This document shows, one piece after another, positions 7,234-15,292 of a DNA stretch of 22,027 nucleotides. Source of the stretch: Natrialbaceae archaeon (GTDB lineage: Archaea; Halobacteriota; Halobacteria; Halobacteriales; Natrialbaceae); contig PUKM01000245.1 of NCBI GenBank assembly GCA_003552325.1, positions 1 to 22,027 on the forward strand. The letters are read 5' to 3'. The number at the start of each line of letters is the position of its first letter. Position 1 is the first letter of the stretch. A model generated the notes under the pieces. The model ran no database searches. It had not been told where the DNA came from and was given only the letters and a program-made list of their open reading frames with translations. The position numbers and the translations under genes were made by a program.

Positions 7234-8790
7234 CTAGTCGGCCAGTTCGAGCGCCTCGAGATCGAGGTGACCCTCGAGGAGAGCCGCGGCCCGATCGTAT
7301 GGGGTAACCTCACCGGCATTCGGTGAGTTCGAGGGTGGTGGCGCGGGAATCGTCGCGTGTGCTCGAATCGCCCCAACAATGGCGTCCCTGACCCCGCTGT
7401 TATCGAATAACCCGTGAAGATACGTACCGAGAACGAGCCCCTGAGCAGCGCTTTCGGGCCCAAACGGATGAGTGACCGCTCCGGACTCGAGGACGTGCGT
7501 CCGACCAGTGTGTATCTCGTAGCCCGAAGCCGACTCAGGGGCCCCAGACAGCAGTGGTGACGCATCTGGGTCGACACTGACGGTCACCGGCGAGACTCGT
7601 TTTGTTCTCTCGAAAACCGTCTCGACGGGGAGGAGCCCGAACCCCTCGAGGGTGTCCGATTCACTGTCACCAGCAGCCTCACGGGTGACGTTTCGAAGTC
7701 GCTCACCGAGCATCTGGTACCCGCCACAGAGGCCGATGATCGGGCCGCCGAACGACTCGAGTGCGCCCCCAAACCCGGCCACTTTGAGGGCCCGCAGGTC
7801 ATCGACGGTGTTCTTCGTACCGGGAATAACGACGGCATCTGCGTCCTCCAGCTCTATGGATTCGGTTCGATCATCATGATCGACCGGCACGTACCGGATC
7901 CGAACACCCGGCGTCTCGGTCAACGTCTCGAGGTCGGCGGCGTTCGACAGGCGCGGGAGCCGTGGGACTGCGATCGTGATCGCTAACTCGGGGGACACCC
8001 CGTCGGTGGCCCCACGAACCTCGGCCTGGCCCGATGGGGGCAACGCGACGCTATCTTCCTCGGGAAGTCCCGGATCGTCGTACGGCAAGACGCCGAGTAT
8101 CGGAACGCCTGTCCGGGCTTCGATCTCACGGATGCCGTCCTCGAGGAGGCTCACATCGCCCCGGAATTTGGTGATGACGGCTCCTGAAACCCGCTGTCGA
8201 ACGTCCTCGGGAAGCAACTCGAGGGTGCCATAGAGACTGGCGAAGGCACCGCCGCGTTCGATGTCTACGAGCAGAAGGACCTCGGCGTCGGTGAACCGGG
8301 CGCACTCGAGGTTGGCCAAATCCCGATCGTGGAGGGTGATTTCGGCGATGCTGCCCGCGCCTTCGGCCACGATCACCTCGTGGTCCTCGGCCAGCCGTTC
8401 GTAGGCGGTTTCGGCCGCCTCGCGGGCTCGATGCCAGTGGTCCTCGTAGTACGATCCTGCGCGGTAGTGACCGACGCCGCGGCCGTCGATGAGGAGTTGG
8501 CTCTCGCCCTCCCCGCGTGGTTTGAGGAGCACGGGATTGCAGTCCGTCGTCGGCGTAAGCCGTGCGGCCCGAGCCTGGACGAACTGTGAGACGCCAATTT
8601 CGCCCCAGTGGCCGTCGTCGTCGCTGTTGCCCGTCGCACGAGCCACCACGCGAGCGTTGTTACTCATGTTCTGGGCTTTGAACGGCGCGACGGAGACCCC
8701 TCGATCCGCGAGGAGGCGACACAGTCCGGCGGCGACGGTCGATTTGCCGACGTGGCTTGCCGTTCCGGCGACGAGAATCGTCCGCGTCAT
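7234..8790 (-). CDS. cbiP: Cobyric acid synthase (glutamine amidotransferase)
   Basis: CbiP/CobQ amidates the b, d, e and g carboxyl groups of adenosylcobyrinic acid a,c-diamide using ATP and glutamine. At 518 residues it has the family length. The N-terminal dethiobiotin-synthetase-like ATPase carries GTASHVGKSTVAAGL (residues 9-23) and APFKAQNMSNNA (35-46), characteristic of this family. The C-terminal class I amidotransferase has the nucleophile C355 in GLCGGYQMLG and the histidine H459 in YLHGLF. An insertion with an acidic, serine-rich stretch lies near 370-380. No strong TATA box is visible just upstream, so it may be read from the small gene before it. The corrinoid adenosyltransferase is about 3 kb away on the same strand. 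Confidence 0.95.
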   Translation of the reverse strand: MTRTILVAGTASHVGKSTVAAGLCRLLADRGVSVAPFKAQNMSNNARVVARATGNSDDDGHWGEIGVSQFVQARAARLTPTTDCNPVLLKPRGEGESQLLIDGRGVGHYRAGSYYEDHWHRAREAAETAYERLAEDHEVIVAEGAGSIAEITLHDRDLANLECARFTDAEVLLLVDIERGGAFASLYGTLELLPEDVRQRVSGAVITKFRGDVSLLEDGIREIEARTGVPILGVLPYDDPGLPEEDSVALPPSGQAEVRGATDGVSPELAITIAVPRLPRLSNAADLETLTETPGVRIRYVPVDHDDRTESIELEDADAVVIPGTKNTVDDLRALKVAGFGGALESFGGPIIGLCGGYQMLGERLRNVTREAAGDSESDTLEGFGLLPVETVFERTKRVSPVTVSVDPDASPLLSGAPESASGYEIHTGRTHVLESGAVTHPFGPESAAQGLVLGTYLHGLFDNSGVRDAIVGAIRAHATIPAPPPSNSPNAGEVTPYDRAAALLEGHLDLEALELAD

Positions 8791-8944
8791 TGCTCGAGTA
8801 ATCTTCTCGAGGTGTGGGCTTCGGTGTGTCGGTTTCGCCGTCCGTTGTCTCGCTTGCTATCTCTGACAGGGGGGTTGTGAATAGGTGGTCACCCGTGGTG
8901 GCCGCTCTCCGGGCCCAAAATCGGCGTCGTATCGCCCTACCAGG

Positions 8945-9134
8945 TCACTCGGTTTCAGACTCGAACCCGGGTTCTTCCTCGAGAGGCGGTTCGACGTGGC
9001 TCAGGATTTCGTGGGGGGACGTAGCCGATATTGTCGCCTTCTTCGTCCAGCAGCACCAGTCCGTGCTGGTATTCTCGAAAATCAAAACAGGCGATCTCCT
9101 CGTAGGCGTTTCCCGGTTTGTAAATGACACGCAT
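8945..9134 (-). pseudogene. Small conserved protein, reading frame shifted at a G6 run
   Basis: From ATG 9134 the frame reads MRVIYKPGNAYEEIA and on to DEEGDNIGYVP, a compact acidic protein typical of haloarchaea. After GYVP it turns into an arginine- and proline-rich tail ending at 8955 (59 aa). Removing one base from the run of six G at 9013-9018 (six C on the coding strand) restores HEILSHVEPPLEEEP and an acidic end stopping at 8945 (62 aa), exactly the composition expected. So the gene is either newly broken, slippage-corrected or affected by a sequencing error. Function unknown; a short beta-rich protein is likely. The call is based on composition and continuity, not on an alignment. Confidence 0.65.
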
Positions 9135-9224
9135 ACGTGCATATTCAACGGGGGCGCTGGAGTGAGCAAGCCCCGCAGGTGCAAGGGGTTGATTCTCTCC
9201 ACAAGTCTTGTCTCGAGCCACCGA

Positions 9225-10787
9225 TCAGACTCGTCCGTGTCGATACCGCGTTGCCCAGCGCCCGCTCGCACGGGTTGCCAGCCAGTAGCCCGACACCCCG
9301 GCTACAACGCCAAGGGTACTCAGCCCTGCGGCGACCGCACTCGAGAGCGGCACGACGACGAACCCGACCACGAGTGTGGGCACGAGTACACAGGCGACTC
9401 CGAGCGTGAACCCGACGAAACGAACGCCATCGAAGAGGAACTCGTTGGGGTCGAAGCCGGCGATGAACACGGTGAGGCCGTAGTAGTACTGTGCGAGCCC
9501 GATGAGGAGAACGAACCCGGTCAGGACATCGAGGGCTGGTGGCCGAGACCAGAGGACGGCAACGGCGTAGGCGAGCGTCATCGTCGGCAGGCCGACGAGG
9601 TAGAAGGCGACGCGTTTCGCCCGGAACACGGCCTCCACCCGAACGGGATAGGTCAGATACGATTCGACGGCGTCGAACTGTGTCAACCAGTTGTACGTCG
9701 TAAAGGCCGAGAGACCGAGCACACTGCCGTAGAACACGCCCAGGGCCGGTTCGATCCCTGTGATCTCCCGGACGATCGTGACCAGGAAGGCCACGACCGC
9801 GAGCAAGATCGTCACGGAGACGATCGGCTTCCACAGCCCGCCGCTCGAGCGAACCAGGTCGAGGAGCGTTTTGTTGACGAGCGGGCCGCTTCCGGGCAGG
9901 CTCTCGAGCGTCTCAAACCGCAGTCGGCCACTCCCCGACCGGGCCGGTTGGCTGTATTCCGGGTCGTAGATGCGGAGCGCGGCGAGGCTCAGGATGGCGG
10001 TCCCGCCGAAGACGGCGAGCCAGCCCCAGAGGGTCCCCTCCGAGAGCACCAGCTGGTGCAGACCGAGGCCCTGCAGTTGTGCAGGGGGCTCGAGTGGGGG
10101 CAGGAGTGTCGTATAAGCGGACAGCGCCCACAGCCCGACGACGCCGAGCACAGAGAGCCCACTCAGTCGGAGCGAGAGGCCTCGAGTTCGAAGGGCGATC
10201 AGCGCGAGTGTGACGGCCATCCCGGCCGTGAAGACCAGTGAGAGCGAGAGCCACGTGACGAAGACGGCGATCGGGGTTTCGAGCGTGAGTCCCTCGAGGG
10301 CGACGACGACCAACGAGAGCGGGAAAACGATCGTGATCGCGTAGAACAGGGCGTCCTTGCACAGAAAGTGCCCCAGTAGCCGTCGCTCCGAAAGCGGCAG
10401 GGTGTGGCCACTTCCGAGTAACAGCGAGAGGTCCCCGAAGACGTTCTCGAGCATGTCCGAGCCAGCAAAGGCCGCCGTGCCGCTGTAGAACCCAAAGGCC
10501 AGGACGGTGAGATGTACCCCGAGAAGGATCGACGCACTCGAGTAGCCCGTCTCGAGCAGCGCCAGCGAGCCAAGACTCACCAGCGCGGCGATGACGAGCG
10601 GAAACGCGTAGAACCGGCGGCCACCGAACAACGACGTGTGGAGTCGCCACTCCTCGAGCCAAAGGGTGCGAAAGAGGGTCCAGTCTCGGCTGAGATCGAT
10701 ACGGTTCCCACCTGACCCGTCCGCCTCACGATCGCTCCCGGACGTCCCGGTCGGCGCTCCGCCATCGGTCGAAGCCATCCCTTCCAT
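9225..10787 (-). CDS. ABC-2 type transporter permease
   Basis: This 520-residue polytopic protein has roughly twelve hydrophobic helices, for instance around 60-80, 90-108, 150-170, 180-205, 225-245 and several after 325, with a soluble N-terminus of about 45 residues. FRTLWLEEWRLHTSLFGGRRF (about 39-59) is the interface-like helix found before the first membrane segment of ABC-2 permeases. The substrate is unknown; such haloarchaeal pairs are usually annotated as exporters. It starts 6 bases after the ATPase stop, and GGTGAT overlapping that stop codon is a good ribosome site about five bases from ATG 10787, so translation is coupled. ATG 10778 is the alternative start. Confidence 0.88.
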   Translation of the reverse strand: MEGMASTDGGAPTGTSGSDREADGSGGNRIDLSRDWTLFRTLWLEEWRLHTSLFGGRRFYAFPLVIAALVSLGSLALLETGYSSASILLGVHLTVLAFGFYSGTAAFAGSDMLENVFGDLSLLLGSGHTLPLSERRLLGHFLCKDALFYAITIVFPLSLVVVALEGLTLETPIAVFVTWLSLSLVFTAGMAVTLALIALRTRGLSLRLSGLSVLGVVGLWALSAYTTLLPPLEPPAQLQGLGLHQLVLSEGTLWGWLAVFGGTAILSLAALRIYDPEYSQPARSGSGRLRFETLESLPGSGPLVNKTLLDLVRSSGGLWKPIVSVTILLAVVAFLVTIVREITGIEPALGVFYGSVLGLSAFTTYNWLTQFDAVESYLTYPVRVEAVFRAKRVAFYLVGLPTMTLAYAVAVLWSRPPALDVLTGFVLLIGLAQYYYGLTVFIAGFDPNEFLFDGVRFVGFTLGVACVLVPTLVVGFVVVPLSSAVAAGLSTLGVVAGVSGYWLATRASGRWATRYRHGRV

Positions 10788-10793
10788 GGATGA

Positions 10794-11576
10794 TCACCGA
10801 TTCTGGCTCGCGGAGGCGGGTCGATGATCGACAGCCACGTCGCCATCTTCGTCGCCCTCAACCGGCGTCTCTCGTTCGACAGTTTCGAGGAAGCGGTCTC
10901 TGAGGTCCGCTGCAGTGTACTCGCCGGCCTCGAGAAGTCGACAGGTCCCGTCGACGACGATGCCGACCCGATCACAGATCGCTGCCGCCACGTCGATGTT
11001 ATGTGTCGAGACGAACACCGTATTGCCGGCCTCGACGTACTCGAGCAGGTACGCTTTGACCTGTTCCTGTGCGAGTGGGTCGAGGTTGACCAACGGTTCG
11101 TCGATGAACACCAACTGTGGCTCGTGTAAAAACGCCTGGGTGATCATCACCTTCTGTTGTTGCCCACGGGAGAGATCCGTCGTCAGCGTCTCGAGGGTGT
11201 TCTCGAAGTTGAGCCGACGCGCCCAGGTATCGATCCGTGACTCGAGGGTGTCGGGTTCGATTTCCCTGATCTCGCCGACGAACTCGAAGAACTCACGTGG
11301 CGTTAGAAAACTCGGTGGCGGCTGTTGTTCCGGGAGGACGCCGACCCGCCGTCGCGTTTCGACGGGGTCGACGGTTGGATCGAGGCCCAGTACCGCAACG
11401 GTCCCCGCGTCCGGCGTCAGTTGGCCGGTGAGGACGCTGATCGTGGTCGTCTTCCCCGCACCGTTCGGACCGAGAAAGCCAAAACATTCGCCAGCATCGA
11501 CCTCGAATGTCATCCCGTCGAGGGCCATCACCGACCCGAAGGCATGCTCGAGGCCGTCAACACGGAGGATCGTCAT
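10794..11576 (-). CDS. ABC transporter ATP-binding protein
   Basis: This 260-residue nucleotide-binding subunit drives the adjoining permease. Walker A GPNGAGKTT is at 36-44, the Q-loop glutamine is at 84 or 85, the signature is LSRGQ (135-139) in place of the usual LSGGQ, Walker B is LVFIDE (155-160) and the switch histidine is H192 in STHN. The last ~30 residues are an acidic tail. The protein lacks any extra domain, so it must pair with the downstream membrane subunit. ATTATAATTG at about 11598-11607 is a clear TATA box 27 bases before the ATG, indicating a leaderless transcript for the two-gene operon. Confidence 0.93.
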   Translation of the reverse strand: MTILRVDGLEHAFGSVMALDGMTFEVDAGECFGFLGPNGAGKTTTISVLTGQLTPDAGTVAVLGLDPTVDPVETRRRVGVLPEQQPPPSFLTPREFFEFVGEIREIEPDTLESRIDTWARRLNFENTLETLTTDLSRGQQQKVMITQAFLHEPQLVFIDEPLVNLDPLAQEQVKAYLLEYVEAGNTVFVSTHNIDVAAAICDRVGIVVDGTCRLLEAGEYTAADLRDRFLETVERETPVEGDEDGDVAVDHRPASASQNR

Positions 11577-11596
11577 TACTGAGCGTTTGGACGTAT

Positions 11597-11608
11597 CAAT
11601 TATAATGG
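11597..11608 (-). promoter_or_regulatory. TATA box of the ABC transporter operon
   Basis: On the minus strand the AT-only core ATTATAATTGA is centred about 27 bases before the ATPase start codon. This is the archaeal spacing when transcription begins at the start codon itself. It is the clearest TATA box among the genes of the left half. Confidence 0.7.
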
Positions 11609-11632
11609 TTCTGTCCAGGTTTTATCGGGCTT

Positions 11633-11700
11633 ACAATGCTCACTGGTTCAGCGACGGCGTCCGCGAGCGCTCAGCGGCTCGCCGACTGAGTGAGTATTGT
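11633..11700. other. 68-nt near-perfect hairpin between adenosyltransferase and ABC genes
   Basis: The 12-base outer arms 11633-11644 and 11689-11700 are complementary with a single G-T type pair. Inside them CAG (11649-11651) pairs with CTG (11686-11688), CGGCG (11655-11659) with CGCCG (11680-11684), and CCGC (11661-11664) with GCGG (11674-11677), leaving a 9-base loop containing the palindrome GAGCGCTC. It lies about 100 bases downstream of the adenosyltransferase stop and just upstream of the ABC promoter. It could be a transcription terminator or processing signal, a small structured RNA, or a MITE-like remnant. Confidence 0.6.
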
Positions 11701-11732
11701 CATTAACAAAATCAGACACACCGCAGTGACGG

Positions 11733-11750
11733 GGCAGGCAACTACCTGCC
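11733..11750 (-). terminator. Short hairpin downstream of the adenosyltransferase gene
   Basis: GGCAGG and CCTGCC form a perfect six-base stem with a six-base loop, about 50 bases past the stop codon. On the minus strand a T-rich stretch (GATTTTGTTAAT) follows about 20 bases further on. Archaeal termination depends mainly on the T-rich part, so this is only a candidate. Confidence 0.35.
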
Positions 11751-11796
11751 TCCCGACTGCTGACCGCTCACACCGTACCGCCCACATCCGTCCCCG

Positions 11797-12528
11797 TCAG
11801 TACTCCGTCCCACGTCTCGCCCGCTGGCCATCGTCGATCGGATGGCGCTGTTTGTTCACCTGTGTGACGAGGTCTGCAGCCTCGAGGAGGTAGGTCGGTT
11901 CACTGTGGCTTCCGGTCAGCACCAACTCGAGCGCCGGTGGCTTCGTTTCGATACACTGGAGCACGTCTGCCGGAGCCAACAGCCCCTGATCGACGGCGTA
12001 CAGAATCTCATCGAGGATGAGCATGTGGACGCCGTCTTCGGGTTCGCCGTCGAGTGCCAGTGGTTCCTCGAGTGACGCCTCAGCCGCCGCTTCGATCAAC
12101 GCCATCGTTCGCTCGAGGCCCGCCTTGGCTTCCCGTTCGTGGTCGGCCTCGTCGCTGCCGTCGGCCATTCCGTGCCAGCCGTAGTGGCCGAGATTCTCGT
12201 AACTGAACCCCGGGAGAGCCGCGATTGCATTGTACTCGCCACGAACGGCTTCGACGCTCGAGGCCCCACCTTTCATGAACTGTACCATGTGGACGCGAAA
12301 CCCGTTTCCTGCGGCACGCATGCCCATCCCCATAGCCGCAGTCGTTTTCCCCTTCCCGTCGCCCCACCAGACCTGGACCAGGCCAAACTCGTCCGGTGCA
12401 TCGGGGGTAATCGGTTTCGCCGTGGGGCGTTCGCCTTTCCCGGGGGTTTGCTCGAGGAGTTCTTTTCGTCTCCGTTCACCGTCCTGGCTCGACGCTGAGT
12501 CGTCATCCGCCGTGTCTCGAGTTGGCAT
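11797..12528 (-). CDS. cobO: Cob(I)yrinic acid a,c-diamide adenosyltransferase (CobO/CobA/BtuR family)
   Basis: This enzyme attaches the 5'-deoxyadenosyl group of ATP to the cobalt of cob(I)yrinic acid a,c-diamide or cobinamide. The 243 residues carry a typical BtuR/CobO core after a ~48-residue acidic extension: P-loop WWGDGKGKTTAAMG (54-67), VHMVQFMKGG (79-88), Walker B-like MLILDEI (169-175), TGSHSEP (205-211) and the family ending KQRHPIDDGQRARRGTEY. The start at 12528 gives the extension; no better internal ATG is seen. GTATCATAC at about 12556-12564 is a TATA-like element some 32 bases upstream. Two dyads lie in this short promoter region. CbiP, which acts later on the adenosylated product, is encoded further along the same strand. 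Confidence 0.92.
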   Translation of the reverse strand: MPTRDTADDDSASSQDGERRRKELLEQTPGKGERPTAKPITPDAPDEFGLVQVWWGDGKGKTTAAMGMGMRAAGNGFRVHMVQFMKGGASSVEAVRGEYNAIAALPGFSYENLGHYGWHGMADGSDEADHEREAKAGLERTMALIEAAAEASLEEPLALDGEPEDGVHMLILDEILYAVDQGLLAPADVLQCIETKPPALELVLTGSHSEPTYLLEAADLVTQVNKQRHPIDDGQRARRGTEY

Positions 12529-12541
12529 TCGTACTCGAGTG

Positions 12542-12589
12542 CTCGCGTGGCGCGAGTATGATACTGTCTGTTGTGTCCCACCATACTCG
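12542..12589. promoter_or_regulatory. Overlapping dyads in the adenosyltransferase promoter
   Basis: CTCGCG (12542-12547) and CGCGAG (12551-12556) form a dyad with a three-base centre lying between the TATA-like element and the probable start of transcription. CGAGTATG (12553-12560) and CATACTCG (12582-12589) form a second perfect 8-base inverted repeat, 21 bases apart, straddling the TATA region. Such positions would let a bound protein block the promoter. No known cobalamin regulator site is recognised. Confidence 0.45.
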
Positions 12590-12606
12590 TCTTTCCAACG
12601 GGCGGT

Positions 12607-13368
12607 TCAGTAATCCGCGTACAACGAGGCTTCGGACCGACGCTCGTGGTACGCCTCCCTCGCCCAGGCCACCCCGGACGGCTCGGTCGTCCGAACGACG
12701 CCGACGACACCACCTTCGTCGTAGACAGTGATTCCGGCCGCCACAGCTGGGTCGCCGTCAGTACGTTCGGCGATCCAGATAGCGTACGGGTCGGTCAGGT
12801 TGGTGGTATAAACCGTGCCGCCACCCGGCTCGAGCACTGCCTCGAGGCGGTCTCTGTTCGCAGCGTCCATGGAGGCGACCAGGTCGGTATCGAGTACGAG
12901 TTCGGCCGCGAAGCCGCCCTGCTCGATCGAGGTCTGAAAGTCCTCGAAAAATTGCTCGTAGATGACGGGACCGGTTCCAAAGAGCCGCGAACACGAGGTG
13001 ATGAGCGCGGTGCTCGGCTCGAAAGCCGTCCAGGGGGCTTCCTCGGTCGGAAGGTCGATTGCAGCAGTTCGGAGGACTGAAAGAGGGATCGTCTCGTGTG
13101 GCAGCACGGACAGAATCGGCCCAGCGCGATCGATGCTCTCGAGTTCCTCGAGGTATCGTCGTCTGGCTTTCGCCGACAGCCGTCCCTTCTCCGTCGCTCG
13201 ATAAGTAGACCCGTGACGTTCGAGACAGCCACCCTCGAGGAGGGTAGCCACGGTGCGGTCGACCGTCGACCGTGAGACGCCGAGGGCCTCGACCAAGGCT
13301 GGCTTCGAATGGGGCGTCTCGAGTGTCACCTCGAGGACGCGATCCCGTGTCTCGAATCCGTCGTTCAT
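12607..13368 (-). CDS. Haloarchaeal HTH regulator with DUF1724/FilR1-like C-terminus
   Basis: The 253-residue protein opens with a winged helix (about 1-70): SKPALVEALGVSRSTVDRTVATLLEGGCLERHGSTYRATEKG shows recognition helix and wing. The rest resembles the ligand-binding half of archaeal FilR1-type regulators (SVLPHETIPLSVLRTA, YEQFFEDFQTSIEQGG, YAIWIAERTDG, GGVVGVVRTTEP). It has no membrane segment. What it senses and regulates is unknown; the dyads in front of the adenosyltransferase gene, the next gene on the same strand, are possible targets. A TTTTATACC box at about 13401-13409 is about 37 bases upstream and a second AT-rich element (ATAAATATTC) is about 22 bases upstream, giving a short leader or none. 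Confidence 0.85.
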   Translation of the reverse strand: MNDGFETRDRVLEVTLETPHSKPALVEALGVSRSTVDRTVATLLEGGCLERHGSTYRATEKGRLSAKARRRYLEELESIDRAGPILSVLPHETIPLSVLRTAAIDLPTEEAPWTAFEPSTALITSCSRLFGTGPVIYEQFFEDFQTSIEQGGFAAELVLDTDLVASMDAANRDRLEAVLEPGGGTVYTTNLTDPYAIWIAERTDGDPAVAAGITVYDEGGVVGVVRTTEPSGVAWAREAYHERRSEASLYADY

Positions 13369-13440
13369 CCTGGGAGCTCTACCGAATATTTATCCAAGCG
13401 GTATAAAAGCACACGGGCCGCTCGCTGTCGCTGCAGCGTC

Positions 13441-13983
13441 CTAGTGTGATGATTCCTGGTGGATGCGATCATCGAACGTCTCGCGCACCTTTTCGATTTT
13501 GGGTGCAGCGTGCATTCGGCAGTAGGCGTCGGTTGGGTTCTTCTCGAAGTAATCCTGGTGGTAGGCCTCGGCTTCGTAAAACGTCTCGAGTGGTTCGACT
13601 TCCGTCGCAATCGGGTCATCGTAGAGACCAGCGGACTCGAGTTCCTCGATGAACGCCGTTGCGAGTTCGTGCTGCTGCTCGTCGTGGGTGTAGATCGCCG
13701 AGCGATACTGGCTGCCGACGTCCGGCCCCTGTCGATTGACCTGCGTCGGATCGTGAATCGTGAAAAAGACCTCGAGGATGTCCTCGTAAGAAAGGTGGTC
13801 GGGATCGTACCCGAGTTGGACCACCTCGGCGTGTCCGGTCGTCCCCCGACAGACGGCCTCGTAGGTCGGGTCCTCGACGTGGCCACCCGCGTAGCCCGAC
13901 GTCGCGCTCACGATTCCCTCGAGTGGTTTGTACGCCGCTTCGATACACCAGAAACAGCCGCCGCCGACGGTTGCACGTTCCAT
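13441..13983 (-). CDS. msrA: Peptide-methionine (S)-S-oxide reductase
   Basis: MsrA reduces the S form of methionine sulfoxide in oxidised proteins using thioredoxin. At 180 residues it is the usual single-domain size. The catalytic motif GCFWC (9-13) places the nucleophile at C10 and a second cysteine at C13; YKPLEGIVSATSGYAGG and GTTGHAEVVQ are the conserved substrate-pocket segments, and HDPTQVNRQGPDVGSQYRSAIY is diagnostic. A further cysteine in DAYCRMHAAPK near the C-terminus could serve as resolving cysteine. It is cytoplasmic, with no signal peptide. A TTTTG element about 25 bases upstream is consistent with a leaderless start. Neighbours on the same strand are 70-100 bases away, so it is probably its own unit. 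Confidence 0.96.
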   Translation of the reverse strand: MERATVGGGCFWCIEAAYKPLEGIVSATSGYAGGHVEDPTYEAVCRGTTGHAEVVQLGYDPDHLSYEDILEVFFTIHDPTQVNRQGPDVGSQYRSAIYTHDEQQHELATAFIEELESAGLYDDPIATEVEPLETFYEAEAYHQDYFEKNPTDAYCRMHAAPKIEKVRETFDDRIHQESSH

Positions 13984-14085
13984 AGCAGTGGTACGGGCTG
14001 GCGGACAAAAGAACCGACGGTTCCTGTCATCCGTTCCTGCTCCGTCTCTCGAGGTGCCTCCCTGTGTATTCCTCGAAGGACCGAC

Positions 14086-14421
14086 TCACTCGTCGTCGTT
14101 TCTCCGGGACTCCTGACTGGGTGGTCCAGAACCTGGCAGTGCGTGCGGATCGGCCTGGTCCTCGCCGTGGACGGTGTCGTCGCGCTCGAAGAGATAGAGG
14201 GCGATCCCACCGACAGCGATCACCAACAGACCGGGAACCGGGATCGTCCCAACGGCGAGGTGTAAGGTCAGGGCGATCAACATCGAGATACAAACGAGCC
14301 CGGCCCAGAACCAGGGGCGCTCGAACTCGAGGCGTGATGCATCACGGTGGACGGCGATGGTGACGACAGCGATAACGAGGCTCCCGAGGAGCGCAACCAG
14401 GAGGGAGACAGGATCGTCCAT
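14086..14421 (-). CDS. Small haloarchaeal membrane protein, 111 aa, unknown function
   Basis: Starting at MDDPVSLLVALL, the protein has three hydrophobic segments (about 4-22, 36-56 and 60-77) and a hydrophilic acidic C-terminal tail of about 35 residues ending SRRNDDE. It is an integral membrane protein without a recognisable catalytic motif, and I do not know the family. The frame extends to 14448, but a TTTTTGG element 28 bases before ATG 14421 supports the shorter form and the added residues would be uncharged filler. It sits 53 bases downstream of the cyclase gene and 102 bases upstream of msrA. Confidence 0.72.
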   Translation of the reverse strand: MDDPVSLLVALLGSLVIAVVTIAVHRDASRLEFERPWFWAGLVCISMLIALTLHLAVGTIPVPGLLVIAVGGIALYLFERDDTVHGEDQADPHALPGSGPPSQESRRNDDE

Positions 14422-14474
14422 TGCATAGGGTGAGGGACGACCAGCCAAAAAGCGTTCTGAGATATCCGTCCCGG

Positions 14475-15161
14475 TTAGTGTTCGTCGACGACGGCGACTG
14501 CACGAACCGGTGACCCATCGGCACGTTCGTACGACAGCGGGTAGGCGTGCACGGTGAATGGACGATCCACTGGCAGTGGCTCGAGCCCACGGAGGTTCTC
14601 GAGCAACAATCGGTCGCCCTCGAACATGACGTGGTGAAAGGGGTAGCCGTCGGGTTCGGCGTCACGTTCGAACGTCCCCGGTGTCGGGTCGACGTTCATG
14701 GCATCGATCCCACAGTGGAGGTCCTGCTCGAGTAACCACTCCCCGGCAGCGGCCGTCAAAAATGGGTGGTCGAACGCCGACTCGGTTCCCCAGCGAGCAG
14801 CCCAGCCGGTTCGACAGATGAGGAGGTCGGCACTCCTCACTGTTTCATCGTCCAGCTCCGCGTCGAGTGACCGCTCGAGGGTCCCTGCCGTCACGGGCTC
14901 ACGTGGTTCGAGCGGTCGACAGTCAGCGATCACCGCATCAAATCGGAAGGTATCGAGACCGTAGGTCCTGAGGGTTCTGCCGTCCTCGAGCATGTGTGCC
15001 GGGGCGTCGACGTGGGTTCCCGTGTGTGACGCGAGGTCGAGATCCGTCGTTGCATACCCCTCCTCGGAGACAGTCGTCCGTGTCGTCACCGAAGGTTCGG
15101 GCGAGCCCGGGTACACTGGCATTCCAGTCTCGAGTGGGTACGAAAGGTCGTATGTTTGCAT
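14475..15161 (-). CDS. Cyclase-family hydrolase (kynurenine formamidase-like)
   Basis: The 228-residue protein carries the family metal-binding motif HTGTHVDAPAH (residues 46-56, with H46, H50, D52 and H56), the opening DLSYPLETGMPVYPGSP, and the late YPFHHVMF segment. Members are metal-dependent hydrolases or cyclases, including KynB arylformamidase, which hydrolyses N-formylkynurenine in tryptophan breakdown. No kyn genes are near, so the substrate is uncertain. ATG 15161 is chosen because the family begins at MQTYDLSYPL; the open frame to 15293 adds a basic stretch unlike the rest. A TTTTGT element about 27 bases upstream fits a leaderless start. Confidence 0.88.
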   Translation of the reverse strand: MQTYDLSYPLETGMPVYPGSPEPSVTTRTTVSEEGYATTDLDLASHTGTHVDAPAHMLEDGRTLRTYGLDTFRFDAVIADCRPLEPREPVTAGTLERSLDAELDDETVRSADLLICRTGWAARWGTESAFDHPFLTAAAGEWLLEQDLHCGIDAMNVDPTPGTFERDAEPDGYPFHHVMFEGDRLLLENLRGLEPLPVDRPFTVHAYPLSYERADGSPVRAVAVVDEH

Positions 15162-15292
15162 TGTTGGCACGTTCGATTCCCGGACACAAAACGTTCCGTC
15201 TCTTTGTTTCTTGTCCCTCTCTTTTCGAACGTGGACTTCCTGTCTCTCCCCGGATATGCTGAGAACTGGCCCCGCGACGGGGGGATGACCCA

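Noticed and set aside
8814..10241. 475-codon plus-strand open frame
   Set aside because: It is the complement of the permease, broken small gene and cbiP promoter. Its translation is repetitive and highly charged, as expected from reverse-reading hydrophobic codons in GC-rich DNA.
13459..14265. 268-codon plus-strand open frame opposite msrA and the membrane protein gene
   Set aside because: The opposite strand encodes a textbook MsrA; this frame has no domain or promoter.
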